64,000 bases of DNA, from the NCBI GenBank assembly GCA_945952065.1, contig CAMFGY010000004.1:244271-308270 (forward strand), in the 5' to 3' direction. Source of the DNA: an uncultured Burkholderiales bacterium. Its GTDB lineage: Bacteria > Pseudomonadota > Gammaproteobacteria > Burkholderiales > Burkholderiaceae_C. Both the position numbers and the translations under genes were made by a program. Of the stretch, positions 28,057-39,888 are shown one piece after another. Position 1 is the first letter of the stretch, and every line of letters starts with the position of its first letter. A model generated the notes under the pieces. The model was not told the origin of the DNA, did not search any database, and was given only the letters and a program-made list of their open reading frames with translations.

Positions 28057-29784
28057 TCAGCTCTGCACGCCCAGCTGCTTGTTGATGAACCACTGCTGGG
28101 CAATCGACAAGATATTGTTCACCAGCCAGTACAACACCAAGCCCGAGGGGAAGACGAAGAACATGAAGCTGAAGGCCAGCGGCATGATCCACATCATCTT
28201 GGCCTGCATCGGGTCCGGCGGCGTCGGGTTCAACCAGACTTGGAACAGGCTGGAGGCCGTCATCAGCAGCGGCAGGATGAAGTAAGGGTCTTTGGCCGAG
28301 AGGTCCACAATCCAGCCCAGCCAGGGGGCGCCGCGCATTTCAACCGTGGACAGCAGCACCCAGTACAGGCCCATGAAGAAAGGCATTTGCAAGAAGATGG
28401 GCAGGCAGCCGCCGACGGGGTTGACCTTCTCTTCGCGGTAGATGCGCATCATCTCTTGCTGCATCTCTTGCGGCTTGTCTTTCAGGCGTTCGCGCATGGC
28501 CTGGATCTTAGGGCCCACGGCCTTCATCTTGGCCATGCTCTTGTAGGCGCTGGCATTGAGCCAATAGAACGCAATCTTCAGCAGCACCACCAGGGCGATG
28601 ATGGCCCAGCCCCAGTTGCCCAGGATGGCGTGCAGTTTTTCCAGCAGCCAGAACAGCGGCTTGGCCAGGATGGCGAAGATGCCGTAGTCCTTCACCAATT
28701 CCAGGCCCGGGGCCAACTCGGCGAGCTTCTTTTCTTCTTGCGGGCCGACAAAGAGTTGGTCCAGCTTGGTGGCGGTGCTGCCGGGCGCCACGGCGGGCAA
28801 GGTGAACACCATGCCCACGGCGTACTGCTCGGGCGAAGCGCCCTTCACCTTGTTGACGAAGAACTCCCGTGCAGATTTGTCGTTATGCACCCAGGCGCTG
28901 GCGAAGTAATGCTGCACCATCGCGACCCAGCCGTTGTCGGCGGTCTTGTCGATGTCGACCTTGTCTTTGTCGATGTCCTTGAACTCGACCTTCTGGAACT
29001 TGGCCTTGTCGGTGTAGAGCGCCGGGCCGGTGAAGGTGGAAGTGAAAGGCGCGCCGCCGGGGCCGACCATGGCGCTGCGCACCAATTGCACATAGACCTG
29101 CGGCGTGACCGCCACTGCGCCCACGTTGATGATCTCGTGCTTGACGCCGACCACATAGTCGCCGCGCTTGAAGGTGAAGGTCTTGACGTATTTCACGCCG
29201 CCCTGCTCGGGCGACTCCAGACGCACTTGCAACTCATTGGCGCCGTCTTTCAACTCGCGCTCGGCGCTGGTGACGGTCATCAGCGTGTTGTGGTTGGGCA
29301 AGGCGCCGGCTTGGCCGCCGAGCAGGCCGGTCTGCGCCTTGTAGCGCTGGCCCTCGCTGTCCAGCAGCACCACGGGGGTCTGCGGGATGGCTTTCTTTTC
29401 CTTGATGCCGATGGCTTGCAGGATGGGGTCGAACAAGCCCGGCTCGGGGCCGGTCAGGTACTTGGGCAACTCCACGCGGGTGACATCGCCGCCCAGGGTG
29501 TTCAGCGTCACGTCCAAGACATCGGTCTTGATGTGGAGGGCTTCGCCCGTAGTCGCGGCCGTGGCAAGCGGTGCAGCCGCAGCGCCAGCCACGCCGGTCG
29601 CGCCCGGCAAGGTGCTGGCCGCGGGCAGGCCGGTGCCCGGCGCCGAGCCGGCCACGGCGGCGGGCTTGGGCGCCGGAGGGCTGAACATGGACGGGTGTCC
29701 GTTGTGCTTTTGCCAGCCGTCCCACAGCAGGACGAGGGACATGGTGAACACCACCCACAGCACGGTGCGGCGTATATCAGTCAT
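28057..29784 (-). CDS. yidC: Membrane protein insertase YidC
   Basis: A 575-residue insertase for inner membrane proteins. One N-terminal helix (RTVLWVVFTMSLVLLW) is followed by an Ala/Pro-rich linker, a large periplasmic domain, then the conserved five-helix core with PIFLQMPFFMGLYWVLL and GLVLYWLVNNILSI. ATG at 29784 overlaps the yidD stop by four bases. The longer frame upstream is the yidD end in another frame and was not used. Confidence 0.96.
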   Translation of the reverse strand: MTDIRRTVLWVVFTMSLVLLWDGWQKHNGHPSMFSPPAPKPAAVAGSAPGTGLPAASTLPGATGVAGAAAAPLATAATTGEALHIKTDVLDVTLNTLGGDVTRVELPKYLTGPEPGLFDPILQAIGIKEKKAIPQTPVVLLDSEGQRYKAQTGLLGGQAGALPNHNTLMTVTSAERELKDGANELQVRLESPEQGGVKYVKTFTFKRGDYVVGVKHEIINVGAVAVTPQVYVQLVRSAMVGPGGAPFTSTFTGPALYTDKAKFQKVEFKDIDKDKVDIDKTADNGWVAMVQHYFASAWVHNDKSAREFFVNKVKGASPEQYAVGMVFTLPAVAPGSTATKLDQLFVGPQEEKKLAELAPGLELVKDYGIFAILAKPLFWLLEKLHAILGNWGWAIIALVVLLKIAFYWLNASAYKSMAKMKAVGPKIQAMRERLKDKPQEMQQEMMRIYREEKVNPVGGCLPIFLQMPFFMGLYWVLLSTVEMRGAPWLGWIVDLSAKDPYFILPLLMTASSLFQVWLNPTPPDPMQAKMMWIMPLAFSFMFFVFPSGLVLYWLVNNILSIAQQWFINKQLGVQS

Positions 29785-30098
29785 GAGGAGGCTTCTGGAT
29801 TGGAGGTTCGAGGAGAAGGTGTTGCATCTGGCACGCACCCAAGTCGGGTGAACAAGCCGGGCGCATTGTCAGGCACGGCGTCATGGCCGCCTTGGCAAAA
29901 CGGGTTGCAACGCAAAATTCTGTGCACGGTCAGATAGCTGCCGGCCGCCGCGCCATGGCGCTGCAAGGCCTCGATCGCATACACCGAACAGGTCGGCTCA
30001 AAACGACACGAAGCCCCCAGCCAGGGGCTCAGCAGCAAACGGTAGCCACGCACCAAACCAATCAGCGCGCGTTGGGCGATTGACAGCGGGCAGCTCAT
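29781..30098 (-). CDS. yidD: Membrane insertion efficiency factor YidD
   Basis: A 105-residue small protein with the YidD core: RGYRLLLSPWLGASCRFEPTCSVY, with conserved cysteines, and ILRCNPFCQGGHDAVP. It helps YidC-mediated insertion. The stop overlaps the yidC start (ATGA), and the rnpA stop is 15 bp upstream. The C-terminal tail of about 25 residues is longer than in many relatives. Confidence 0.93.
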   Translation of the reverse strand: MSCPLSIAQRALIGLVRGYRLLLSPWLGASCRFEPTCSVYAIEALQRHGAAAGSYLTVHRILRCNPFCQGGHDAVPDNAPGLFTRLGCVPDATPSPRTSNPEASS

Positions 30099-30113
30099 GG
30101 CGCGAATTTTGGC

Positions 30114-30581
30114 TCAAGGCTTGGCGGCGCGAGGCGCCACCAGGCGGCTGAGCAGCTGGGCCAGCTCTTCGCGCGCAGCCGCGCGCAGCGCATCGGAGGC
30201 GGCGCTGGGGAAAAGCTTGCGATCAAAAGGCGAGCGCAAACGCACCACCCACAAGCCGGGTGGCAAGTCGGGTTGTGTCGCAAATGCAGCACGGATCTGG
30301 CGCTTCAGCAGCGAGCGAGTCACCGAGCGCTTGGCGTGGCGTTTGGGCACGATGGCCCCCAACCAGCAAGCGTCGGGCGGGGCGTCATCCACAGGCTTGT
30401 GGGTGACTTGTGCATCGCCTGTTGATAACTCGCCTGCTTCGGTGGATAAGACCTTGGCGGGCTTGCGGGCCACACTGGGTGTGGCGGCGAGGTGATGCAC
30501 CGCAAAATGACTGCTGCGCACGCGGCTGGAGCGAGCCAGCACGCGTTCAAAGTCGGCCGATCGCACGATGCGGCCGATCAT
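30114..30581 (-). CDS. rnpA: Ribonuclease P protein component with internal insertion
   Basis: This 155-residue protein subunit of RNase P matures tRNA 5' ends. Start at the ATG of MIGRIVRSADFERVL (30581). The conserved arginine-rich RNR region is KRHAKRSVTRSLLKRQIR. Between the first strand (SSHFAVHH) and LGAIVPKRH is an insertion of about 38 residues (32-70) not found in most RnpA proteins. The DNA of that insertion contains three sequences one base away from a DnaA box. Confidence 0.93.
   Translation of the reverse strand: MIGRIVRSADFERVLARSSRVRSSHFAVHHLAATPSVARKPAKVLSTEAGELSTGDAQVTHKPVDDAPPDACWLGAIVPKRHAKRSVTRSLLKRQIRAAFATQPDLPPGLWVVRLRSPFDRKLFPSAASDALRAAAREELAQLLSRLVAPRAAKP
30385..30449. 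other. Cluster of three near-consensus DnaA boxes inside rnpA
   Basis: TCATCCACA (30385-30393), TGTTGATAA (30420-30428) and GGTGGATAA (30441-30449) each differ by one base from TTATCCACA or its complement. They fall in the coding insertion of rnpA, about 900 bp from dnaA. Given their density they may assist DnaA loading at the origin; function is inferred. Confidence 0.5.
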
Positions 30582-30600
30582 GATTCTTGGGTGTCTGAGT

Positions 30601-30735
30601 TTAGACAGCCAGGCGCTTGCGGCCCTTGGCGCGGCGCGCGGCGATGACAGCGCGGCCACCGCGAGTCTTCATGCGAACCAGGAAACCGTGGGTACGGGCG
30701 CGACGGGTCTTGGAGGCTTGGTAAGTGCGTTTCAT
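30601..30735 (-). CDS. rpmH: 50S ribosomal protein L34
   Basis: The 44-residue protein reads [18 protein letters not shown], continues with the usual basic run, and ends GRKRLAV. Sequence and length are those of L34. It is the first gene of the leftward rpmH-rnpA-yidD-yidC operon; its stop lies 20 bp before the rnpA start. Confidence 0.98.
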   Translation of the reverse strand: MKRTYQASKTRRARTHGFLVRMKTRGGRAVIAARRAKGRKRLAV

Positions 30736-31361
30736 GATGAGGCCCTCTTGGAAAAATCCAGGGAATTGCTAGCAAAAGTCTTAGGACGTCGGGTGTGACG
30801 CCCTGGCGGTTGGTGGCGATCAGTCGCCGGGTGCAAAACGTGTTTGCGCTGTTGGGCGCGATTTGCGGTTCGCACCGGGAGCGTTGGGTCTGCAATCGGC
30901 ACAAGCGGCAAGCTGCTGCTCAAGCGTTTCAGTTCAGATCTCAACAGCCACTGATGTGTGCCGCGCCGGGGTGCCGTCAATGTGTTCTATACGTTCACAA
31001 ACACCGGTGGGCCAACTCCAACTGCATGCTCGGCCTGTGAACAAGTCACAGCTCAAAAACAGTTCAACTGACTCACCCGTGTTGCGTGGACAGAATGCCG
31101 GTCCATCCCTGCGAAGCGCGCTTTTTGATCAAGCTTTGATCAAACACTCACCCCGCTGGCCTTGGCCCAACATCCATACTCCGCTTAATCCAGCGTCCGG
31201 AAAACCCGCGATTACACCAAAGATTTCCCCTTTGGTCAATGCTGAGTACCCGAGGCTTGGGGTTTTCAGGGGCTTTTGACTCTAAAAAAATCTGTGGATA
31301 ACTCGCAGATGGGCGCTTGGATGTCCGTACAATCCAGCCGCTCTAGAACAAGTTTTCCACA
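30736..31361. other. Candidate oriC between rpmH and dnaA
   Basis: This 626-bp gap holds no credible gene. One perfect DnaA box (TGTGGATAA, 31293-31301) follows a run of seven A residues, and TTTTCCACA touches the dnaA start. Other structure: the inverted repeat CTGTGA/TCACAG (31035-31051) and a doubled TTTGATCAA (31124-31132 and 31135-31143). The rpmH and dnaA promoters must also lie here. Placement next to dnaA is usual for oriC, but only one perfect box is weak, so dnaA autoregulation is an alternative. Confidence 0.6.
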
Positions 31362-32930
31362 ATGAGCGCAGACATGCTTGGCGCAGACGGACTGACCCCC
31401 TTCGCACACGAACACGGCCCGGCTTCGGCGGCCTTGGCACATGGTGCGGACCTTTGGCAGCGTGGCTGCGAACGGTTGGCCGCCGAACTGCCCGAACAAC
31501 AATTCAACACCTGGATTCGTCCTTTGCCACCGGCCACCATCAGTGACGCCGGTGGGGCGGAGCCCGTGGTGGTGGCCCTGCGGGTGCCCAACCGCTTCAA
31601 GCTGGATTGGATCCGCAATCAATACGCCGGCCGCATCGAGGCGATTTTGAGCGAGCTGGCCGGTAAACCGGCCCGTTTGGAGCTGGCGCTGGCCGCCCGG
31701 GAGCCCATCAGCCGCACATCGCCCGCCCTGCCGGCCAACCAACCCTTGCCGGTGGGTCAAGTGCTGCACAACGGGCTGCGGCCTGTGGCGGCGCCGCCGG
31801 CTGCAGCGCCGCAGGCCCAGGGCGCAGCCGCGGCACAGCCCCTGGCCCAGCCGCAAGGCGCAGCCGGCCCGGCATCAGGCGCCACCAGTGCCCTGCCGCC
31901 GAGCGCCAGCCGCCACCGCATCAACAGCGCGCTGACCTTTGACAACCTCGTGCCCGGCCGCGCCAACCAAATGGCGCGCACCGCTGCCCTGCATGTGGCC
32001 GGCGCACCCGGCGCCATGTACAACCCGCTCTTCATTTACGGCGGCGTGGGCCTGGGCAAAACCCATTTGATCCACGCCGTGGGCAACGCCCTGCTGAAGG
32101 ACAAGCCCGACGCGCGGGTGCTCTACCTGCACGCCGAGCAGTTCATCTCCGACGTGGTGAAGAACTACCAGCGCAAGACCTTTGATGAGCTGAAGGCCAA
32201 GTACCACTCGCTCGACCTGCTGCTGATCGACGATGTGCAGTTCTTTGCCGGCAAAGAGCGCACGCAAGAGGAGTTCTTCAACGCCTTCGAGGCCCTGCTG
32301 GCCAAGCGCGCTCACATCATCATGACCAGCGATACCTACCCCAAGGGCCTGGCCGATATTGATGAGCGCCTGACCAGCCGCTTCGACGCCGGCCTGACCG
32401 TGGCCATCGAGCCGCCCGAGCTGGAAATGCGCGTGGCGATTCTGATCAAAAAGGCCGAGGCGGAGCAAACGCCCATGCCCGAGGACGTGGCCTTTTTCAT
32501 CGCCAAGAACGTGCGCGCCAATGTGCGTGAACTGGAAGGCGCGCTGCGCAAGGTCTTGGCCTACAGCCGCTTCAGCCACAAGGAAATCAATATCCAGCTG
32601 GCGCGCGAAGCGCTGAAAGACCTGCTCTCCATCCAGAACCGCCAGATCTCGGTAGAGAACATCCAAAAGACGGTGGCCGACTTCTACAAGATCAAGATCG
32701 CCGACATGTACAGCAAGAAGCGCCCGGCCTCCATCGCCCGGCCGCGCCAGATTGCCATGTACATCGCCAAAGAGCTGACGCAAAAAAGCCTGCCCGAGAT
32801 CGGCGAACTCTTCGGCGGCCGCGACCACACCACCGTCTTGCACGCGGTGCGCAAAATCGGCTCTGAGCGCCAGAAAAACACCGAGCTGAACCAGCAACTG
32901 CATGTGCTGGAACAGACTTTGAAGGGTTGA
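31362..32930 (+). CDS. dnaA: Chromosomal replication initiator DnaA
   Basis: A 522-residue protein. Domain I ([25 protein letters not shown]) is followed by an Ala/Pro/Gln-rich domain II, the AAA+ domain III with [10 protein letters not shown] (about residue 226) and [12 protein letters not shown], and domain IV with the DnaA-box-binding helix [15 protein letters not shown]. The long linker explains the extra length relative to E. coli. A TTTTCCACA sequence directly precedes the ATG. Confidence 0.99.
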   Translation: MSADMLGADGLTPFAHEHGPASAALAHGADLWQRGCERLAAELPEQQFNTWIRPLPPATISDAGGAEPVVVALRVPNRFKLDWIRNQYAGRIEAILSELAGKPARLELALAAREPISRTSPALPANQPLPVGQVLHNGLRPVAAPPAAAPQAQGAAAAQPLAQPQGAAGPASGATSALPPSASRHRINSALTFDNLVPGRANQMARTAALHVAGAPGAMYNPLFIYGGVGLGKTHLIHAVGNALLKDKPDARVLYLHAEQFISDVVKNYQRKTFDELKAKYHSLDLLLIDDVQFFAGKERTQEEFFNAFEALLAKRAHIIMTSDTYPKGLADIDERLTSRFDAGLTVAIEPPELEMRVAILIKKAEAEQTPMPEDVAFFIAKNVRANVRELEGALRKVLAYSRFSHKEINIQLAREALKDLLSIQNRQISVENIQKTVADFYKIKIADMYSKKRPASIARPRQIAMYIAKELTQKSLPEIGELFGGRDHTTVLHAVRKIGSERQKNTELNQQLHVLEQTLKG

Positions 32931-33063
32931 GCGCGTACTCTGGTTACACCGGGGCCAGAAACAGCTCATTCCTGGGTCAAAATGCGAGTTGTTACGCGCG
33001 CGCGTTTTCTCGGAGGGCGCGCGGTGAATGAGACCCCCTCAGAACAAGCGGAAAGAGGTTGAC

Positions 33064-34200
33064 ATGATTGTGTTGAAAGCCACCCAGGACAAGGTGCTCG
33101 GTGCCCTTCAGGCGGTTGCCGGCATTGTGGAGCGGCGCCACACGCTGCCCATCCTTGCCAATGTGCTGATCCGCAAGCATGGCGCCCAACTCGAGCTGAC
33201 CACCAGCGACCTGGAAATCCAGGTCCGCACCACGGCGGAACTGGGCGGCGACGCCGGCGACTTCAGCACCACCGTGGGCGCCCGCAAGCTGATCGACATC
33301 TTGCGCTCCATGCCGGCGGACCAAACCGTCTCGCTGACGGCCAATGCCTCCAAGCTGACGCTGCAAGGCGGCAAGAGCCGCTTCACGCTGCAGACCCTGC
33401 CCTCGGATGACTTCCCGCTGGTGCAAGAAGCGGCCGACTTTGGCCCCGCCTTCTCGGTGCCGCAAAAGACGCTCAAGCACCTGATCAACCAGGTGCACTT
33501 CGCCATGGCGGTGCACGACATCCGCTACTACCTGAACGGCATTTTGTTCGTGGCCGAGGGCAAGAACCTGACCCTGGTCGCCACCGACGGCCACCGCCTC
33601 GCCCTGGCCCAGGCCGAGCTGGAAGCCGAAATCCCCAAGCAAGAAGTCATCTTGCCGCGCAAAACGGTGCTGGAGCTGATGCGCTTGCTGAAAGACGGCG
33701 CCAAGTCTGACAAAAACGGTGAAAGCGAAGACGCCCCCATCGAAATGCGCTTCGCCGGCAACCAGGCCAAGTTCAGCTTCTCGGGCATGGAGTTCGTGAC
33801 CAAGCTGGTCGAGGGCAAGTTCCCCGACTACAACCGCGTCATCCCCAAGAACCACAAGTTCAACGTCACGCTGGGCCGCCAGACCTTGCTGTCCAGCCTG
33901 CAACGCGCCGCCATTTTGACCAGCGAGAAGTTCAAGGCGGTGCGCCTGTCCTTCGAGCCCGGCCTCTTGAGCATTGCCTCCAGCAACGCCGAGCAAGAAG
34001 AGGCCAAGGAAGAAATCGAAATCGATTACGGCGGCGACCTGATCGAAACCGGCTTCAACGTGACCTATCTGATGGACGTGCTGCAGAACATGAGCCAAGA
34101 CATGGTCAGCATCGATTTGAACGACAGCTCGGCCAGCGCCCTGATCACCATCCCTGAGCAGAGCGGCTTCAAATACGTCGTCATGCCAATGCGCATCTAA
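33064..34200 (+). CDS. dnaN: DNA polymerase III beta sliding clamp
   Basis: A 378-residue clamp protein, start at ATG 33064 after GGAAAGAGG. Conserved features include ILANVLI near the N-terminus, FTLQTLPSDDFP, YYLNGILF and GHRLALAQ in the middle, and the C-terminal YVVMPMRI. It follows dnaA by 133 bp in the usual dnaA-dnaN order. Confidence 0.98.
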   Translation: MIVLKATQDKVLGALQAVAGIVERRHTLPILANVLIRKHGAQLELTTSDLEIQVRTTAELGGDAGDFSTTVGARKLIDILRSMPADQTVSLTANASKLTLQGGKSRFTLQTLPSDDFPLVQEAADFGPAFSVPQKTLKHLINQVHFAMAVHDIRYYLNGILFVAEGKNLTLVATDGHRLALAQAELEAEIPKQEVILPRKTVLELMRLLKDGAKSDKNGESEDAPIEMRFAGNQAKFSFSGMEFVTKLVEGKFPDYNRVIPKNHKFNVTLGRQTLLSSLQRAAILTSEKFKAVRLSFEPGLLSIASSNAEQEEAKEEIEIDYGGDLIETGFNVTYLMDVLQNMSQDMVSIDLNDSSASALITIPEQSGFKYVVMPMRI

Positions 34201-34220
34201 CGACAGCTAACGAATCAATC

Positions 34221-34264
34221 AAGCGGGCTTGTGGTTTTCTAACCCGGCCCGCTTCAGTGCTTTT
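34221..34264 (+). terminator. Possible terminator or attenuator after dnaN
   Basis: Perfect inverted repeat AAGCGGGC / GCCCGCTT with an 18-base loop, followed within ten bases by TTTT. It lies between dnaN and gyrB and may terminate part of the transcripts. Confidence 0.45.
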
Positions 34265-34266
34265 AA

Positions 34267-36891
<2,625 letters not shown>

Positions 36892-37346
36892 GTTGTGTAG
36901 CCAGACGTAGGGCGCAGAATTAATTGCGTTTCGCGCAGAACTGCTGCTCTGTAGGCGCAGCAGTTCATGCGTCGAAGCCGTCGGCAGAGTTGGTGCCGCG
37001 CCACCGCTCTGGCGTGGATGCGCCGCATAGTGCGCCAGATTAGTTGCGACTGGCCGCGGCCAGGCATTGGGTGACCTGCAGGGCATCTGCGCAATCAACG
37101 TGACGCCAAATCTGAAATGGTCATTGATCTATCGCTTCACGGGTGACCTGAAGTTGTGCATGCTGCTGTGCTGCTATCGATGCAGGCCACAGCGAACCGG
37201 CAGGTGTGTTGGCAACAGAGTCCCTTTGGCTCTGTCGGTTAGTTAGCGGGAGACTTGCTCGAAATCACGGGGCACCCCGGTGCTTGGGTTTGATGATGAC
37301 CGGCTTGCTTTCTCGTACGCCGCGATCCCTTGGTGGTGGACGACAT
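36892..37346. other. Gene-free spacer after gyrB
   Basis: No supported gene was found in this stretch. It contains no clear hairpin terminator for gyrB. A longer antisense frame covering gyrB extends into it but has no family features. The composition is mixed, suggesting eroded DNA between the origin block and the tRNA locus. Confidence 0.5.
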
Positions 37347-37375
37347 CTGCCAGCGTCAAAAAGCGCCGCTATAAT
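37347..37375 (+). promoter_or_regulatory. Probable promoter for tRNA-Asn transcript
   Basis: A perfect -10 hexamer TATAAT (37370-37375) is preceded after 17 bp by CTGCCA, a 4-of-6 match to TTGACA. It points toward tRNA-Asn, 145 bp downstream, with a tRNA-like remnant between. Confidence 0.55.
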
Positions 37376-37395
37376 TGTGCGTCTGGATCTTTGAT

Positions 37396-37458
37396 TGGCT
37401 ACAGGCGGTAGAGTGCCGTGCTTGTGGTTGGTAGATCTCAACTTCGTGTGGAAGTAGA
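37396..37458 (+). other. Possible tRNA-derived remnant
   Basis: GGCGGTAGAGTGCCG here resembles the D-arm and anticodon-arm entry of the following tRNA (GTCGGTAGAGCGCCG), and GGTAGATCTC aligns with its variable/T-arm entry. Acceptor and T stems do not pair, so it is not a functional tRNA. It may be a decayed duplicate; the match is loose. Confidence 0.25.
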
Positions 37459-37519
37459 CCGCCAACAAAACATTAAGACGCGTGGCGCAATCGCTTGCCA
37501 CGCCGACACTCAAAACACT

Positions 37520-37595
37520 TCCTCGATAGCTCAGTCGGTAGAGCGCCGGACTGTTAATCCGTAGGTCCCTGGTTCGAGCCCAGGTCGAGGAGCCA
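37520..37595 (+). tRNA. tRNA-Asn (anticodon GUU), CCA encoded
   Basis: A complete 76-base cloverleaf: acceptor stem TCCTCGA pairing with TCGAGGA, D-arm GCTCAGTCGGTAGAGC, anticodon loop CTGTTAA, T-arm CCTGGTTCGAGCCCAGG and encoded CCA. The last 47 bases recur exactly at 43103-43149, marking this gene as an integration site; the gene itself remains intact. Confidence 0.97.
37549..37595 (+). repeat. attL: 47-bp 3' end of tRNA-Asn
   Basis: Exactly repeated as a direct repeat at 43103-43149. It starts in the anticodon arm (GACTGTTAATCC) and runs through the CCA end, the usual crossover region for tyrosine integrases at tRNA genes. Confidence 0.92.
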
Positions 37596-37604
37596 AACAA
37601 GAGT

Positions 37605-37642
37605 GGGTTAAGTGTTTCTAATCAAGCACTTAGCCCATTTTT
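37605..37642 (+). terminator. Island-borne terminator after tRNA-Asn
   Basis: Stem GGGTTAAGTG / CACTTAGCCC (one G-T pair) with a 12-base loop followed by ATTTTTC. It ends tRNA-Asn transcription in the integrated state and belongs to the island, since it lies inside attL. Confidence 0.85.
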
Positions 37643-37685
37643 CATTGGGCCAGTCGTCCAACTAGAACTAGTGGTCCCCACGCTA

Positions 37686-37707
37686 CTGTGGGGGATACCG
37701 TGGGGGG
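37686..37707 (+). repeat. Arm-site-like repeat, copy 1
   Basis: CTGTGGGGGATACC followed by GTGGGGGG, 91 bp inside attL. It matches copies at 37970 and 42998. A partial inverted copy (GTCCCCACG) lies at 37674-37682. Pattern and position suggest integrase arm-type binding sites. Confidence 0.6.
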
Positions 37708-37969
37708 AGCCTCTTTCTCCCGCGCGATAGCTCCACCTTTGATAGCCACTGAGAATTGCGGCACATCGCTAGGCCGGACCACATGGCACGGCCCCATCAG
37801 GTTGAGCCTCGGAAGCCGGTTTAGGCGTCGTTTGCGCCCCCTAGGCGTCGCAGTTAGAGGCGGTCCCGCCCGCCGCACTAGACAAACAGTCGCCCTCCCA
37901 CGTGATCTGGTCGCGATGCACCGGATACCCATGCATGCACGGACGCATGGATTCAATGCAGCTCAGTCA

Positions 37970-37990
37970 CTGTGGGGACATGCGGGGACT
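37970..37990 (+). repeat. Arm-site-like repeat, copy 2
   Basis: CTGTGGGGACAT followed by GCGGGGACT. The second half is identical to that of the right-end copy at 42998-43020. Confidence 0.6.
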
Positions 37991-38118
37991 CGGAACACTG
38001 GTCAATCCACAGACGCTGGGCCGACGCCTACAAACGCATCTCAGCTACTAGCCCAAAGCATGGAAGCTCTCGATTAACCTGTCGTTGGCGCCCACTTCTC
38101 AACAAGGGGTTCAGCCTC

Positions 38119-39120
38119 TCAGCTACGACGCTGGATCATGGAGTGGTCCCGCACGGCATCCTGGCCCATGTATGGCACCTTCTCTGTTGGATAGGTGCTG
38201 TCAATTGTGGTCAGCGTTCTGACTAGAACGTCACCTCGCATCTTGTGTGTTCCAGCAGTCGATGGAAACTCAATGGAAAGTTCTTCTGGGCTGGCCTTAT
38301 AAATTACCCGGGGATAGGGAAGTGTCCATTCGTCAGGGAAGAACTCGGGACTTATTGATGCACATTTTTGAACAACGCTCGACCATTGCGCTTCAGGAAG
38401 ACCAAACGGCTTTGGAACCAACTTGTAGTTGTATGTGGCATCAAGAAAGGCAGATATCGAGGCCACCAGTAGGTCCGAGGTCCTGTAAAACCACCAAAGA
38501 TGAACAAGCATGTCGCGACTGAATGAAATTGCCGTATTCCCTCCTCGGTGAAGCCTGGGGTCTGGGCCTCGAACTCCACCCGGGAGGAGTCCTCGCAGAA
38601 AGTAGCCGGGCCGGAACTCACTGTTCGAATGAAAGTAGAGGGGGCACAACTCACCCTGCGAATGTTTGAGTGAGTTGACGATCAGACCGAGATGGGACTC
38701 TCGATAATTGCGAGTTGAGTCCCTGAATTGTTTCCAGCCGACAAATTTAGTGCGCTCTAAATGCACTGAATGGACCAGGGCCGGCTTGCCTTCGACGATA
38801 TGGCTCAGTGAACGGAGCACAGAGTAGCAAGCGTCAAAGTGCTCGTTAAGCTTGTGCAGCAATGCTGAATACGATTCAGCCACATCCATCAGAAACATGT
38901 CATCTTGACTAGCAAAGCACTGCGCTCGCAGTCGAGACAGGTCGTTGAACGTCTTCGTCCATTGCGCAGTAAGCAGGCGAACGGACGTGTTGTACGAAGA
39001 CTGAGGGTGTAGCAGTTGATGCCGCTCGTGATTCAAATACTCGGCTGGAATGGCCGCTATCGCCCCAAGGGCTGCGGGGAGCACGCTTCCATGAACTTCA
39101 GTGCGTCGAACAATGCGCAT
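38119..39120 (-). CDS. Hypothetical island protein, alpha-helical
   Basis: A 333-residue protein of unknown function. It looks mostly helical and soluble, with no signal peptide or membrane segment. A segment LIVNSLKHSQGEL resembles the N-x-x-KH helix seen in some HEPN-like proteins, but this is a weak match. The central part is rich in Trp, Phe and Tyr (LVHLWWFYRTSDLLVAS). GC is clearly lower than in the core genes, supporting foreign origin. It is the last of three leftward genes, about 105 bp after the HEPN-like gene. Confidence 0.65.
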   Translation of the reverse strand: MRIVRRTEVHGSVLPAALGAIAAIPAEYLNHERHQLLHPQSSYNTSVRLLTAQWTKTFNDLSRLRAQCFASQDDMFLMDVAESYSALLHKLNEHFDACYSVLRSLSHIVEGKPALVHSVHLERTKFVGWKQFRDSTRNYRESHLGLIVNSLKHSQGELCPLYFHSNSEFRPGYFLRGLLPGGVRGPDPRLHRGGNTAISFSRDMLVHLWWFYRTSDLLVASISAFLDATYNYKLVPKPFGLPEAQWSSVVQKCASISPEFFPDEWTLPYPRVIYKASPEELSIEFPSTAGTHKMRGDVLVRTLTTIDSTYPTEKVPYMGQDAVRDHSMIQRRS

Positions 39121-39225
39121 GTGTGTTGTAGGGCTTAAAGGCGGATGTACCGGACACCGGAGCTAAACATCGGGGACCAACATGCAAAGCGTTGTGAAAA
39201 CCCGCGAACCCTCTGAGAGGGAGCC

Positions 39226-39888
39226 TCAGAAAGGGGCGTCTTCTTCAATGCTGCTGTTCCAGTGACCACAAAGGCGACATGCGCCATTGGCCGGATTCAC
39301 GGCGAGCGTATGACAGTAGTCGCATAGGTAGCCAATTTCGGTGACACCTTTCGCTGAATTCTCATATCGCTCTCGGAAAGCCTCTGCAAAATGCCTGTTG
39401 GACTCCAACAGCAGGCCAAGGGTGTCATCTCGATGTGAGCCATAGCCAAAGAAGTCATTTCCCAGCTCCTCTTTGGCGAAGTGAAGGGCGAAACCAAGAG
39501 CTTGTCCGACGATTCTTTCTGCCTCTGCTTTGGTCGTGGACCATGCGTAATGTTCTATTGCGTTTCGGGTATCTCGCAATGATGTGATCAGTGACGTGTC
39601 TTGAACTGAGAACTGAAGGCCACCGATACGCGAGAGCCGATTAAGTGCGCCATCTACGGTGACAGTTCTGGCGTTAATCAACGGGAATTTGTCGACGTTT
39701 TCCCAGACTAATGCTGGATGCACTCGACGCAAACGCTCTTTGAGCAAAAGTTCAACACCGTGCGCGATAGAGAGCACAGACTGTTTTAGACGTCTAGCCT
39801 CGTCCGGTTGATCTTTCCATGCGATAAGTTCAATAGCCTGGGTTATTGAGTCTGTCGCGTTCGTCAGTAGGTTGAACTCGATTTTCAT
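39226..39888 (-). CDS. HEPN-like protein with C-terminal zinc ribbon
   Basis: A 220-residue protein from ATG 39888. Residues about 10-150 are helical and contain LRDTRNAIEHYAW; RNAIEH (Arg108 to His113) fits the R-x4-6-H active-site motif of HEPN ribonucleases. The C-terminus has two CxxC pairs (Cys189/192 and Cys204/207) forming a likely zinc ribbon. HEPN proteins often act as RNA-cutting toxins or phage-defence effectors; here that is an inference from one motif. It lies between two other island hypotheticals in the same direction. Confidence 0.65.
   Translation of the reverse strand: MKIEFNLLTNATDSITQAIELIAWKDQPDEARRLKQSVLSIAHGVELLLKERLRRVHPALVWENVDKFPLINARTVTVDGALNRLSRIGGLQFSVQDTSLITSLRDTRNAIEHYAWSTTKAEAERIVGQALGFALHFAKEELGNDFFGYGSHRDDTLGLLLESNRHFAEAFRERYENSAKGVTEIGYLCDYCHTLAVNPANGACRLCGHWNSSIEEDAPF

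Larger units (their letters stand above)
37596..38118. other. Left non-coding arm of the tRNA-Asn island
   Basis: No supported gene lies in this 523-bp stretch; overlapping frames on both strands lack family features. It holds the hairpin terminator after the tRNA and two GTGGGG-type repeat copies, listed separately. Confidence 0.6.

Noticed and set aside
37265..37600. Minus-strand frame across tRNA-Asn
   Set aside because: It is the translated complement of the tRNA gene, a common false call.
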